Part shown: positions 19,532 through 31,675 of the stretch, piece by piece
Position numbering within the stretch: position 1 is the stretch's first letter
Layout of the letters: every line of letters begins with the position of its first letter
NCBI GenBank assembly: GCA_033032865.1
Contig: JAWHQI010000277.1
Coordinates: forward strand, 2,574,501 to 2,638,500
Direction: 5' to 3'
DNA from: Dactylorhiza incarnata
Taxonomy: Eukaryota > Streptophyta > Magnoliopsida > Asparagales > Orchidaceae
Length of the DNA stretch: 64,000 nucleotides
Notes under the pieces: model-generated
What the model saw: only the letters and a program-made list of their open reading frames with translations
What the model was told of the DNA's origin: nothing
Databases searched by the model: none
Program-made: the position numbers and the translations under genes

Positions 19532-20911
19532 ATGGTTGATCGCCGAAGAGGTCGTCCCTTGCGATCTCCCAGCGTTCCCCCTTCCGATCACAACCCGTTA
19601 GAAGCGCTTGAGCGCCGCTTCGAGCTTCGTGTTGAGCAAGCTCTCCGTGAGGCCGCCCGAGCTAGGCAGGACGCCACCTCAGTTCAGCAGGAGATCGCGC
19701 GGTCTCAGCAAGAGGCCGCTCGAGATCGGCAAGAAGTCGTCCGGGCTCAGCAAGAGTCCGCAAAGCAGATTGAGGCTATGAACCAGGTTCTAGCCGCGAT
19801 CTCCCAGAAAATCCTTCCTCAATCCTCTCAGGCCGCCACTCCAGACCGCATGGCAGGCGGTCACCCGAGCGATCACCCCATCTTCCAGCCCGCAGCTCCT
19901 CAGCGATCTCAGCATGAGGAGTTCGCCGCCCGTCGTAACTCTTTTCGAGCCGCAGCCCAGGGGCCTCCGGCCCAAACCCTGAATTTTGAAGAAGGATTTG
20001 CTTACCCTCAAGATCCTCCTGCCTCTTTTCTTCCTCCTCCAGGACCTTCTGTTTTTGGGGAGCCTTCCCCCTTTACCGATGAGATTCGTCGGGATCCGAT
20101 TCCTCATGGATTCAGAGAACCTCGCCTTCCAGTGTATACAGGAGAAGCCGACCCAATGTGCCATCTTCAAGCCTTCGAGTCTGCTGTGGCTCTCAGGAAC
20201 ATTTCAGATGGAGTGAGGTGCAAGCTGATGGTCACCTCCTTCGATGGGTCAGCCATGGAATGGTTCTATAAGCTGCCTTGTCAATCTATCCCAAGCTTTG
20301 CTGCCCTGAGGCAAGAGCTCCTCCTGAGGTTCGCCACCGCAAAGAAGAGGAAGAGTGGTCCTGCGACCCTCTTCAAGATCAGGCAAGGGGACAACGAAAC
20401 TGCAGCGCATTTCGTTGACCGTTTTTAGAAAGAGATCTTGGGAGTTAGGGATATGGATCCCGAGCTCTACATGGTGGCTTTGATCAGTGGTCTGCAGGAG
20501 GGTCCTCTGAAGTTCAAAGTCACAACCAAGGAGCCTAGCTCCTATCAGGAGCTGATCAGCATTGCCAATCGCTACATAGAGGGGGAGATCAACAACCCCA
20601 CCTATGTGAGCAATTTGACAAACAGGGCCACTCAGAAAGGCTCTGCGGGATTTTATCCGGCTCCGTCTTCCTCTAAACCCCGACAAGAGCTCCCACCTCC
20701 AGCTCCGAGAGGTAAGAATTACCGCAACAGCCGCTTCAACCGAGGTAATCAATCCTTCCCACTTCAAAATTCATTTCTTCAAACTCCCGCTACTCCTGCT
20801 CCGCAAGTCACCCCCATCCACCAGATCCAGCGTGCTCAACCTCCTCTTCTACCCATTCCTTAACTTTACAATGAATCCCAAGAGTCCTTCACGGACTTTG
20901 GCATTTCTATG
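19532..20911 (+). pseudogene. gag: A2 gag, in-frame stops
   Basis: The start is ATG 19532 (MVDRRRGRP). An N-terminal coiled coil runs to about codon 90. The gag core follows around 20110-20620: FREPRLPVYTGEADPMCHLQ, MEWFYKLP, and FKIRQGDNETAAHFVDRF. A TAG at 20426-20428 and a TAA at 20861-20863 interrupt the same frame, and both fit CAG or CAA changed by a C-to-T transition. Downstream, at about 21003-21047, lies YCEYHRDRGHLTEDC, the zinc-knuckle-like motif that also occurs at the end of element B gag. Gag and pol share one frame here, unlike in B. Confidence 0.85.
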
Positions 20912-23900
20912 AATGAAGTGCTTCAAGTACTTCAGAAGCAGCCCTTTTTCAAGAGGCCAGCTCCGCTAAATTCTGACCCGAAAACCAGAAACCCAACTCT
21001 CTATTGTGAATATCACAGAGATAGGGGTCATTTGACAGAGGATTGTAGAGCTCTCCGCCTGTTTTTAGAGAAGCTTCTGAAGGAGGGTAAGCTTCGAGAT
21101 CTCATCCAGAAGAATGATTCTTCCAAAGCCTCAACCTCCAAGGCTAAGGAAGTAGCGGAAGTCCATTGGGAATGCGAAGAAGTGGACGATATTGGCCATC
21201 TCGGCAATATCGGCTTTCCCAATGAATGCGTGGATGCTGATGACGAAGGCGCCTTGGGCAATCTCTTCTGCATCCACGGAGGTGCAGGTCCGGAATCTTC
21301 AAGGAAGGCGAGTCTGAAAAGGGTTTATCAATCAGAGGTTGTTACCACCTCTTCAGCCCCGGTCCGAGGAACGGTCACTTTCGGTGACGAAGACCTTCCT
21401 CAGACCGCGAATCCTTTTGACGACGCGGTCGTCATCAAAGCTGTAATTGAAAATTATACAGTAGAGAAGATTTTGATTGACACGGGAAGTTCAGTCAATG
21501 TGCTCTTCAAACCCGCCTTCGAGGCGTTGAAGACAGGTAAAACCCTCCTTTCAACTGAAGGCCCCCTTTATGGTTTTTCAGGAGAGAAGAAAGAAGTAGA
21601 AGGGCTCGTCACTCTTTCTGTGATTCTGGGGGGGATAGTGAAGCTGGTCAAATTTATAGTCGTTGATGCTCCCAGTAGCTACAACGCCATCTTTGGAAGA
21701 CCCTTCTTGAATGCCTATCAAGCCATTGTCTCCACCTACCATCAAGCGGTGAAGTTCGCCTTGAACGGCAAACAACACCGAATAAGGAGCGACCCAAGGA
21801 AAGCCAGGGAATGCTATGTAAAGACGGTCAACATGATCGTATCCTCTCCTCCCCAAGAAATCATGATGGCTGAATCAATCGAAGCTCCTGAACAAGTCCA
21901 AGCTGCAGAGGAAATTGAGGAGGATGCAAGAGATGGAGTTCGCTTGGAACCTGCCCAAGCAACTCAAGAGGTCCGGATCAGCGAGGAAGATGAGAGCAAG
22001 AGCCTCTCTATCAACGCTGAGTTATCCGAAGCTGACAAGTGTCAGCTCATCTCTTGTCTTCTGTAAAATCTAGATATCTTCGCTTGGTCGGCAGATGATA
22101 TGCCCGGAGTGGATCCGGATGTTGCTTGCCACCATCTCAATCTTGACCCAAACTTCATCCCGATCCAGCAGAATAAGAGGTCTGTTGCAACTACTCTAGC
22201 ACAGCCTATCCGTGAAGAGGTAGAGAAGCTCATGAAGGCAAAGTTTGTCCAACCAATTCAATACCCAGAATGGGTGTCAAACGTTGTAATGGTGAAAAAG
22301 TCGGGTGGAAAGTGGAGGATGTGTGTCGACTTTACCAAACTTAATAAAGCTTGCCCCAAGGATTGCTACCCCTTGCCTCGGATAGATTCTTTAGTAGATT
22401 CTGCGGTAGGTTATTCTTTTATGAGTTTTTTGGATGCTTTTTCAGGTTATCATCAAATCAGAATGCATAAACCAGATATACCTCATACTTCATTTATCAC
22501 AAATGATGGTTGCTTCTGTTATCTCGTAATGCCTTTCGGCCTAAAGAATGCTGGAGCAACCTATCAGAAAATGATGGACACAGTGTTCAGAAGTCAAAAA
22601 GGAAGAAACCTTGAGGTATATGTTGATGACCTCTTGGTAAAAAGTAAACTGTTCTCTTCTCATCTTAAAGACCTCTCGGAAACTTTTGCAACCCTTCGAA
22701 CTTTTAATATGAGGTTGAATCCGTTGAAGTGTGTTTTCGGTGCAAGTAAAGGAAAATTCCTGGGTCACCTCCTTACTCCAGAAGGGTTGGAGCCCAATCC
22801 TGACAAAGTAAAAGCTATTCTGGAAATGCCACCTCCCAAGTCCCCAAAAGAAATTCAGCAGCTAGGAGGGAGGATGGCAGGCTTAAGTCGCTTTATCTCC
22901 CGTTTGGGAGATAAGAGTGCACCTTTCTTTAAAACCCTCCGGGGAGGGAGTAGGTTCGAGTGGACAAAGGAATGTGATGATGCTTTCATTCAGCTTAAGA
23001 AGCAATTGACATCAACCCCTTTGCTCCAAAGCCCGCGAGAGGGAGAAAATCTTTTCCTATATATGGGAGTCGGAGCTGATGCCATAAGCTCTGTTTTGGT
23101 CCGAGAGGAGAAAAAGAAGCAATTCCCAGTCTATTACGTAAGTCGAATCCTGAAGAATGCAGAGACTCGTTATCCTATCCTCGAAAAGTTGGCTTTAATG
23201 CTTATAACTTCAGCAAGAAGATTAAGACCATATTTTCAAGCTCACTCGATTTTAGTCGTTACTGATCTTCCATTAAAGAGTGTCTTGGAGAAGCCAGAGC
23301 ATTCGGGCAGGCTGGCGAAGTGGGCAATAGAGCTCAGTGAGTTTGACATATCCTATGTTCCAAGAATGGCTATCAAAGCTCAAGTCTTAGCGGACTTCAT
23401 GGTGGATGCTAAAGAAGTTGAGTCGCAGAAGGGGGTCGGAGTGCCCCTTGCCTGGAAAATCTTCGTTGATGGAGCTTCAGGGAAAAATTCTTCCGGAGCA
23501 GGAGTTATCTTAATCAACCCAAATGGAGTAAGACTGGATCAAGCGCTAAAGTTCTATTTCCAAGTAACAAACAATCAGGCGGAATATGAGGCTTTACTAG
23601 CCGGTCTCAAGTTTGCTAGGGAGCTGGGGATTGATGATGTCGAAGTTTTCACAGATTCTTTGGTGATGGCTTCTCAAGTGAATGGGATTTTTGAAACTAG
23701 AGATAGTATTTTAAAGCAGTATCTAACTCTGGTAAAAATTGAGGTGGGGAAGTTCAAAAGCTTTGCAATCAATCATATTCCAAGAGGTGAGAACGTGGAA
23801 GCAGATGAGTTGGCAAAATCTGGACTTCTCTCAGGAGGAACAACTTCGGAGTTGTTTCGCCCGGCGATTGAAGAAGGAGAGGTCATGGAGATTGATCAAC

Positions 23901-25150
23901 ATCCGTCTTGGATGGATCCGTTTATTCTATATCTCTCAACCGGAGAGCTCCATTCATCAATAAAGGATAGGAAAAGGTTTAAACGAAAAACGGCTAACTA
24001 TTATCTTGTTGCAGGAGTGCTTTATAGAAGAACTTTCCTATCGCCATTAGCACGGTGTGTTTCGGAGGAGGAGATTCCAGCGGTCCTTCAGGAGGTCCAT
24101 TCTGGAGAATGTGGAAGTCACTCTGGAGCCAGAACTTTGGAAAAAAGAATTCTAAGGCAAGGCTATTTTTGGCCTCAAATGAGGAAAGATGCGGAAAAAT
24201 TTGCTAAGAAATGTGTAAAGTGCCAGAAGTTTGCTCCTCTCCAAAATCAGCCGGCTCAACAACTCAAGTCGATAGCAACTCCATGGCCGTTTGCAGTTTG
24301 GGGAATGGATTTGATTGGGCCTTTCCCTATGGCAAGTGGGCAACGTCGATATATTATAGTAATGATTGACTATTTCAGCAAATGGATAGAGGCAAAAGCA
24401 TTGGCCAAAATTATCACTCAAGCCGTGAAAAATTTTATTTGGGGAGAGATAGTATGTCGACACGGAATTCCAATGGCAATCATCACGGATAATGGTCCTC
24501 AGTTCAACAATTCAATTCTTATTAATTTCTGTAAGCAAATTGGCGTTGAGCTACGTTTCGCTTCCGTACATCATCCAAGAAGCAATGGGCAGGTAGAGGC
24601 CGCCAACAAACTCATCATAAACCTCTTGAAAAAGAAGGTAGAAAATGTCAGGGGCAACTGGGCAGAGCAACTACCTTCCATCTTGTGGGCCTTGAGGACA
24701 ACTCCAAGTTCTGCTACTGGAGAAACTCCATTCAAATTATCACACGGTTCCGAAGCCCTTATCCCGGTGGAATTTGAAGTAAAAAGTCCAAGAGTGTTAT
24801 TGGCGCAACAGAGTCAAATTGACTGGATGGAAGGAAATGATGAGGAGTTAAAATGCAGCCTTGATTTAATTGAGGAGTTGAGAGATACGGCAATCATCAG
24901 GCAAGAAGAGGTGAAGAGAAGAATGGCGAGGCTATTCAACAAAAATGTAAGAACCAAAGAATTCGCTGTTGGGGATTTAGTCCTGAAAAAAAAAAGATTT
25001 AGCAGCAAGAGCTGGTTCAGTTGGAAAGCTTAACCCAAATTGGGAGGGGCCGTTTGTGGTGAAGAGCGTGCTTAAAAATGGCGCTTACCATCTCCAAACT
25101 TATGAAGGGAAAGAATTGTCTCATTCATGGAGCGGAGATGATCTCAAACT
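20912..25150 (+). pseudogene. pol: A2 pol: protease, RT, RNase H, archaeal RNase H, integrase
   Basis: A canonical DTG protease motif lies at about 21479. A TAA at 22064-22066 separates the protease from RT in the same frame, where B has a Gln/Lys-type codon before NxDIFAW. RT has YVDD at 22618-22629. A first RNase H is followed by the archaeal-type RNase H, with FVDGASG near 23464, NNQAEYEA, TDS and EADELAKSG. Integrase has the HHCC finger (HSGECGSHSG and CVKCQ) and the DDE residues in WGMDLIGPF, TDNGPQF and NGQVEAANK. One extra A in a ten-A run at about 24986-24995 shifts the frame before the last 55 codons. The protein is about 65% identical to B by impression, not by calculation. Confidence 0.92.
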
Positions 25151-26696
25151 CTTCTTTTCTTAAATGTTCGTATCCAATTCACTCATTCTTTTTCTCACTT
25201 TTTCCTCTCAAATGTCATGCAGGTATTATCAAAGCATTCGCAATATGAGTGATGGGTGAAAAGTTTTAAGAGTGTTATTTTTTGAAAAGCCAAAAACCTG
25301 TCAAGTGAGACATCGACGGATCCTACTATCTTCCCCCTCGACTTGTTAGCTCGACGTGTAATTCTGCCGGGACCACAGATGTCGGGGAGATTTCGAATCT
25401 GTGTAGCAGTAGCTCGCCAAGCTTGAGCGGTGGAAGTTTAGGATACCGGGTCCTTGCTGACATCTGGCACACCTCAGCATTTCAAAGGGGTCTAGGTGGC
25501 TGGCCCAGCTCTGTCATGCATTAAGAAGGACATTGTTACGATCTTAATGATCTTTCAGGGAAAGCAATGTCGGTATAGCCTCCGCGGCATGACCACACCT
25601 GCCCTACCGATCATTTTGGTCCGCAACTCTCGAATACTCGTTGAAGCGTGGTTAGGTAAGGGGCGGTCAGAAACATTCATGACCGTCGCCTGAACCTTAG
25701 ATTGGCATGTTTGCAGTAAACTCGGTAATCCTTTTTTTTTAAAGAGAGGCAATGTCGGTATAGCCTCCGCGGCATGACCACACCATCCTTTTGGATCATT
25801 CTTTGAGATCCCATTTTCATATCTTCTTACTTCAAAAAGAAAATCTTATTCATCCCTTTGTACTGGGATCGGGCGGTCAGCAATTTGTGAGACCGCATGT
25901 TTTCCTTTCCAACTTTCTCCAAAGAGTGGTTTGAGTCATTTACGATCGTCGGACACAACTTTTTCAGGATAATTGAGGTCGCTAATTCAGAAAGCTCTTA
26001 TGCCGACTTGACAGAGCTCGACCCGGTCTCAGTAAGATCGAGATTCTGGTATTCCACGTTATTCGAAGTTACATGGAATAATCATGATGCTGTCTCCCAT
26101 CAAGTGAGTTGGGTTTTTTCTTCAAAAGGGCGGTCTGAATATAATGTGATCGCTAAACTGGAGATTCATGAAAAGTCATTGTTTTTCTTTTCAAGTAATA
26201 GTTTTGGTTATCAAAGGGGTCGTCAGACGGATTTCCAGTCATTTGGGCGCCGAACACCCAAAAGTTTAATGAGTTCAAATCATCTTCAAATTGTAGTTTC
26301 CTTATGTGGCGATTTGTATAATGTAAGACCGCATGACTATCGCAAATAAGTTGGTTATTTTCTGATCACAGTTAAGTTGCTGAATGTCTTTCAATGATCT
26401 GATTATCTCGAGATCGTAGAGTGATTTTGTTTATACAAAGTATCTTTCCTTCAAGGTCTTTTTGTTTTTTCCAAGAGATCGCCACCTGAAATCCTTTAAT
26501 GGTGATATAAAATTGTAGCAAGCCTAAGGCATTGAGATCGAATGCCGAGTTTAAACTCAGAAGAACAAATATATGCATCAAAAACAAACTCATCCACAGA
26601 CAATATAACAGAATCTAATTTTCATATATATTCTGAATTTTCAATTACAACGAGATCGCTCGGTCTCCGAAAGGGAAAAAGGGAAGTTCGTACAAT
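25151..26696. other. Non-coding spacer of A2 between pol and antisense genes
   Basis: This is the same sequence as 302-1847 of A1, with scattered AGACCGC/GCGGTCT and GATCGC words. No gene is recognised. Confidence 0.6.
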
Positions 26697-28430
26697 TCAC
26701 TCTCTCTTTGATCTCTTAGAAGACCGCTCGCTTGAAGAGGAAGAATCAGTTTCTGCAGAAGATTCTTCTAAGTTGTTCCCTGGAATTCTAGATCCAAAGC
26801 TTGAGCTCGAACTGGAATCCAGACCCAGGGTATAGCGGCTTCCGCTTTCTTCGTCTTCGATCACAACATCTTCGTCTTGACCAGCGGTCTCATCAGCAAC
26901 ATCCGCGGTCTCTTCAGCAGTTGCAGATTGCTCTTCAATCCTCTGTGCCGCGTCAGGGAAAAGATCGGCAAACGTAACATCCTTATATTCTTCGGTGAAT
27001 CCACCTCGGCCTCGAACCTCGTTCAGCACCTGGTCGGCGGTCTCTTTAATATGATGCATCATAGCCCTCTGAAAAGCTGGATTTTCAGGGTCATAAGCTG
27101 CTTTTTCAGATTGCTACAAAAAAGAGATATATGTTAGACCGCGCGATCATAGGTAACGCGTTCGTAAGATATAAGTAAAAATTCTCACTTTTCTTTCTTC
27201 TTGCAAGGCAGTTATTTCATCCAGAGCGCTGCGAAGAGACCGCCCCATATGGTGATTTAAGATTGTACTTCTAGCGGTCACTTGGGCACAGAGGTCGGGG
27301 AGCGCATCGGTCTCTATATTCAGTATTTCATTCGTATTCTTTCTCCCATACAGAGCCGAAGTGACCGCATATGCGTGACGGGTCACCTTTCCGCTCCACA
27401 GGGGCAGATCAGTGGACACCTTCACAGACTTTCCTTTGGCCGCCCATTTGAGGAGGGGTTTTCCTTTGATATCCTTCATTCTTCTTTTGAAACCGATCAA
27501 AGGGAAATCTTGCTCGACGGTCTCAGAGGTAGTGCCGAACACGTCGGCCTCACGCTTCAGCCTCCTCTCCCTCTGAGTGAGAACTTCTGCTGCTGGGGAG
27601 ATGGGATCTTGAGTAGGGACCGCGAAAGTCGCTAAAAGTAAAAAAAAAAATTTAGAAAAAACATTCAAGACGTAAAAGGAAATTGTTCGAGATCGCAAGA
27701 GAAATATTTTACTTTCAGCCGGGCCGATCTCGGCGATCTCGGGCCAGATCGCTAGGTAGTGAACAAGATCGATCCTCTTGCCCGCCAAGAAAGCCAAAAT
27801 TTTCAGCTCCTCTTCTGAGACCGCTTTTATCTTCTTAAAAATGCTGTCATGCCGCGGAGAGGGCAAGCTTCTGATACCGCCAAGGTCACCTTCGAAAATA
27901 AGAAATCTCTCTGTCCAGAAAGAGATTTTATTGGAAAGATTCAAGATCTTGATCCCTTCAGCTGAAAAGTACATCAGCCCTTTAAACTCCTCTTTCTTCT
28001 TGCCTTCCTTTAGAACTTTTGCAGTAAAGGTTGCGCGGAACAGGTTCATCGTAAATGTCACCTTTTCCGATCTCAAATAATTAATGAAGACGTTAATCAG
28101 ACCGATCGAGTTTGGAGGCAACTGAGCGAGCACAAAGCCATAATATTCCAAGATCTCTAGCCATTCCCAAGGGAGGGGAATTCTCAACCCTTGGTCGAAG
28201 TGATCGACAGGGATGACAAACTTTCTCTCCTCCCCGAAGTTCAGCCTTTCATGATCAGCTGGCGGTCTTACAACTATTTGTGTCTGAATCATGTGCTTCT
28301 TAATGAAATCAATATACTCGTCCTTTGATAAGTGGCTTTTCTTGTGATCGGCGTTCAGGAAAATGTTAGCAGAAGAGGCACGAGCGGACACCATTGTTAG
28401 CGATCGCCGAGATCGGTGCTTAGAGCGCAT
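26697..28430 (-). CDS. A2 antisense gene 1 (Transposase_28-like), three exons
   Basis: The exons on the minus strand are 28430-27713, 27631-27189 and 27113-26697. The introns are 81 and 75 bp with GT-AG ends and a T-rich stretch before each acceptor. The start is ATG 28430 or, better placed after the TATA box, ATG 28394 (MVSARASSANIF). The protein has a globular N-terminal domain (FDQGLRIPLP, YYGFVLAQLPPNSIGLINVF), a helical middle (SALYGRKN), and an acidic tail with runs of serine and Glu ending in basic SSKRSKRE. No stop or frameshift is seen in this copy, and both introns keep their splice ends, so it could be expressed. The globular part resembles plant proteins under PF04195. The name implies transposon origin, but the activity is unknown. 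Confidence 0.75.
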
Positions 28431-28464
28431 TCAAGAAAGCGTAAAAACAAGGGTCATGAAGATA

Positions 28465-28475
28465 GCTATTTATAG
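28465..28475 (-). promoter_or_regulatory. TATA box of A2 antisense gene 1
   Basis: CTATAAATAGC is read on the minus strand, 35-45 bases before ATG 28430. Confidence 0.65.
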
Positions 28476-28769
28476 AAGACGAAGGGTCATTTCGTAATCA
28501 TTACATCTTGAAGACCGCCCAGCCAAAACATGTTCAGACCGCTCGACCTATGCAAAGTTATATGAAAGCATACTATGGTTGGCGATCTCAATCAATAAAA
28601 ACACAGCAGCAATACAAGCAACCCAGGCATAGAGAGATCAAAACTTAACAAATCAAGACCGCACAAAACATTAAAACTAAAACAGCCACAAATAGATGGA
28701 AAAATAACAGTAAAATTTTACAAAACATATTGTTTAAATCCAGAGACCGCTCGGTCTCAAGTTAAATGT
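28476..28769. other. Spacer between the two antisense genes of A2
   Basis: AT-rich and without a supported gene. It should hold the upstream promoter of gene 1 and the 3' end of gene 2. The matching A1 stretch is 3626-3919. Confidence 0.5.
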
Positions 28770-31004
28770 TCATCTCCTAGGAGGCCTGTTTCTCCCTACA
28801 TGAGCTGCGACATCTTGCATGTCGTTCACTGCGGCCATAACCGACACCAGGCTGTGATTAGCCAGCATTGCAGACCGGTGGATTTTCGACATTTCCTTGT
28901 CCACCTGCTCCATGGGGATCAGTACAATTTCAGGTTGCGGTCTCTCCGCTGGATGATCGCTGGAGGTACCCGGTCGCATCAGCATCTTTCCGTGACCGCT
29001 CCTCAGCCTCTCATTCTCCGCGGACAGCGCCGTAGCCTTCCCCCTATAGTATTCAGCCTCTTTTTCAGCCTTCTTAAGAGCTCGCGCGATCTCGGCAACC
29101 CTCAGATCGCATTCTTCACGAATCCTCTTCTCATTGGAACGCAATCTTTCTTCAAGATCACGGATCTGATCGTTCTGAGTCCGCTCCCTCATCAGCATAG
29201 AACGAACATCCTCAAACATGGGGTTAAGGATGTTGGTTAGCTGAGGGGAGATCTCGATGTGCTGAGGAAGTTCTCCCTCCTCGATCTCAGCATTTTTGTT
29301 ATCTGCGGTCATAGGAGATGGGTTATTTCAATCATGAGCATATGATCAGATAAGCTTTTTAAATAAACAGAAAGAGTACTTGGAAAGAAGTCGAGATCGC
29401 AGTCACGTAAAGCTCTTCCGATATCTTTAGTGACCGCGGGATCTGCGGTCAGAGAAACAACGATCTGATCCCCTTAAGCGCTCCAGATCCATTCTTTCCA
29501 AACCTCTTTTCTGCGTTTTTTCTCCCTCTTTTCTTCTCCTTTTTAATTCTTCGTTACTTAAGAGGATATCGTCGGTCTCAATAAAAACGATCTCGTGTTT
29601 TCTTTCAGGAGAAGCAAAACGAACTGTAGGTAATGGAAGGAACTCAGCTGACTGAAGAATCATTTTATTCTTACCAGCTCGTGAAATCGAGACCGCCGCC
29701 GCACGATCTGCTGCAGCCTTGTTCGAACGATCTCCCTGAAGAGAATCATCCAGGAGACCGCTAGAAAGTGCAGCTTTCTCCTTAGCGATCTGCAGCTTCT
29801 CCGCGATCTCCTCACCGTTTTTGTCCGAAGTCTGCAAGACCTCAACCTTTTTCCTCTCTTCAGCGATCAGGGCCGCCTTTTCCTCAGCAATCCTGACCAC
29901 TTCTTTCTTCCTCTCCTCAGCGATCAGAGCCGCTCTCTCCTCAGCAACTCTGACCGCCTCTTTCTTCTTCTCTTCCTCGACGGCCTTAGCCGCCTCTCTC
30001 CTCTTCTCCTCTTCCTCTTTTTCCTTTTTCTCTTTCTTCTCCTTGTCTTTCTTCTTCTCCTCGTCCTCCCTCTTTTTCTTCTCCTTCTTCTCCCTCTTTT
30101 CTTTCTTATCTTTTTCTTCTTTTTCCTTTTCTTTCTCCTCTTTTTCCCTCTGTTCCTCTACCTCTTTTTCTTTCCTCCTCTTCACCATCTCTTCCATTTC
30201 CATCTTTTTCCTTTTTTCCTCTTTTGCCTTGATCGCTGCGTCGGCGATCTCCTTCTCCTTGTCCGCGATCTCCTCATCAACGACGGCATTTCTGAGAGCT
30301 GAAGCTTCTAAGGGATCCAACACCTGCAATGATGAAAAAGATGAATTATTAGAAGAAACCTCATCAAGGTAGGCGATTAATCCAGAATCATCCTCTCTTG
30401 GTAAGGTTGAGACCACGGGAAGGAAGGGGAGATCGCCCCTAGCATTCAACTTCTGAAACTCAGCGGAGTCTTCCAGGTCAATGGATTCAGAAAATCTGGT
30501 CGCCTCCATGGCGGTCACATCTTTTCCTTCCTCATTTCTTCTGCTCCTCTTATAGTCAAACTAGATGGACTTGTATTTTTTCTCTTCTTGCCCTTTGCAG
30601 CGATCTCCTGGTCAGCGATCTTCTGCCTTAAGGATTCGGCCTCAGCTCCCTTCTGACGCAGCCCAGCCAGAATGACCTCGATGGAGACGGTCTCAGGAAG
30701 CTTGGAAGATGTTTGACCCAGTGCCTCCAGGGATTTCTGACAATTAAAAGAAATGGAAAAGTCAGGCAATTTCCATACAGGATCTGAAGAAGTATTAGAC
30801 GGATCAGAAGCAACAGAGACCGGCACAATCGAGCCCTCAGGAAGCTCAGTTTTCTTTAACGGAGATCGGGCGGTCTCCTTTGAAGTGCTCACTTTTGTTA
30901 AGATCTTCGGTGCCTTTTTTTCCTTTCTTTGAGCTGACACTTTCCTTTTTTCGAGGAGAGTTCGCTTTCGATGGGAGAGCTTTTAAGAGATCGAGCATAG
31001 TCAT
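28770..31004 (-). pseudogene. A2 antisense gene 2 (K/E-rich coiled-coil protein), frameshifted
   Basis: Exons are inferred at 31004-29380 and 29302-28770, with donor GTACTC at 29379 and acceptor GCAG before 29302. The N-terminus is MTMLDLLKALPSK. About 130 residues of nearly pure K/E/R repeats occupy roughly 30240-29960, followed by SRAGKNKMILQSAEFLPLP and a C-terminal coiled coil ending GRNRPPRR. Relative to A1, A2 has an extra T near 30915, a missing base near 30553, and an extra base near 29457, each breaking the frame. Because A1 and A2 are broken at different places, the ancestor was one open gene of roughly 700 residues. Highly charged coiled coils suggest self-association or RNA/protein scaffolding, but this is inference only. 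Confidence 0.65.
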
Positions 31005-31090
31005 CTTTGCAAGGTCGCACCTGCCCAATTATCAAAGACCGCTCAAATAGTGGAGTTCCTCAGTGTCTTGCGAAATGAAGTTTTCAGCCG

Positions 31091-31102
31091 GTATTTATAG
31101 AC
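31091..31102 (-). promoter_or_regulatory. TATA box of A2 antisense gene 2
   Basis: TCTATAAATACC is read on the minus strand, about 90 bases before ATG 31004. Confidence 0.65.
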
Positions 31103-31190
31103 CAAGCCGCATTAATGATGGTCGCGGTCTCAGCGGTCAAAGCTTACATTTTCGAAGTTCTAGGTGCAACTTAAAAATGTGCGGGGATTA

Positions 31191-31658
31191 TGTTTGCCCA
31201 GAAAGCCCGCGACCTCCTCTCATTGTTCATTTTTCCCGGTCTCAGCGGTCTCAAATTAGGTGATCGCCCAGATCGACAGATGCCTCCTCAACCGAGATTT
31301 TCTAAGTACCCAGCGGTCAAGATAGTGCGAGATCGCCGGCTCAAGCGGTCTGGTCGTTTTTCTTATTTTTGTTATTTGTACCCCATTTCCCTGCCCCGGC
31401 TCTCCTGTACCCCGGGCAGCCCGTAGTTTTTCAGTTCTGCCCGTTTGGGCAGCCCCCTCGTCTATAAATAGAGGGGTAGGGGTACCAGAAAAGCACTTTT
31501 GGCTCCGAGGCTCCAGCTTACAACCTGTGTAAGCGGTCTCATTTCTTCGTGATCGCCATTTCGTGATCGTTTTCCCTTTGTTCCAACATCTTCTGTCTTA
31601 GTAACCTGCACTTCGCAGTTTTCTCTCATCCCTTTTAGTGTGAATTTTGGAGGTACCA
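31191..31658 (+). repeat. 3' LTR of A2
   Basis: It pairs with 18991-19460. A sense TATA box is at 31461-31471. A 17-base stretch identical to the leader after the 5' LTR follows (31659-31675), and then unrelated sequence begins. Confidence 0.85.
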
Positions 31659-31675
31659 TTTTTGGCACCAACAGA

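Larger units (their letters stand above)
18991..31658 (+). mobile_element. Tat-lineage Ty3/gypsy retrotransposon A2, structurally complete
   Basis: The element is about 12.7 kb: LTR, gag, protease, RT, two RNase H domains, integrase, a spacer, two antisense genes, a purine tract and LTR. The sense frame has three stops and one frameshift, so it should not move on its own. No target duplication can be tested, because its 5' LTR is shared with A1. Confidence 0.9.

Noticed and set aside
29821..30372. Plus-strand serine/phenylalanine-rich ORF
   Set aside because: Mirror of the K/E-rich antisense gene 2.
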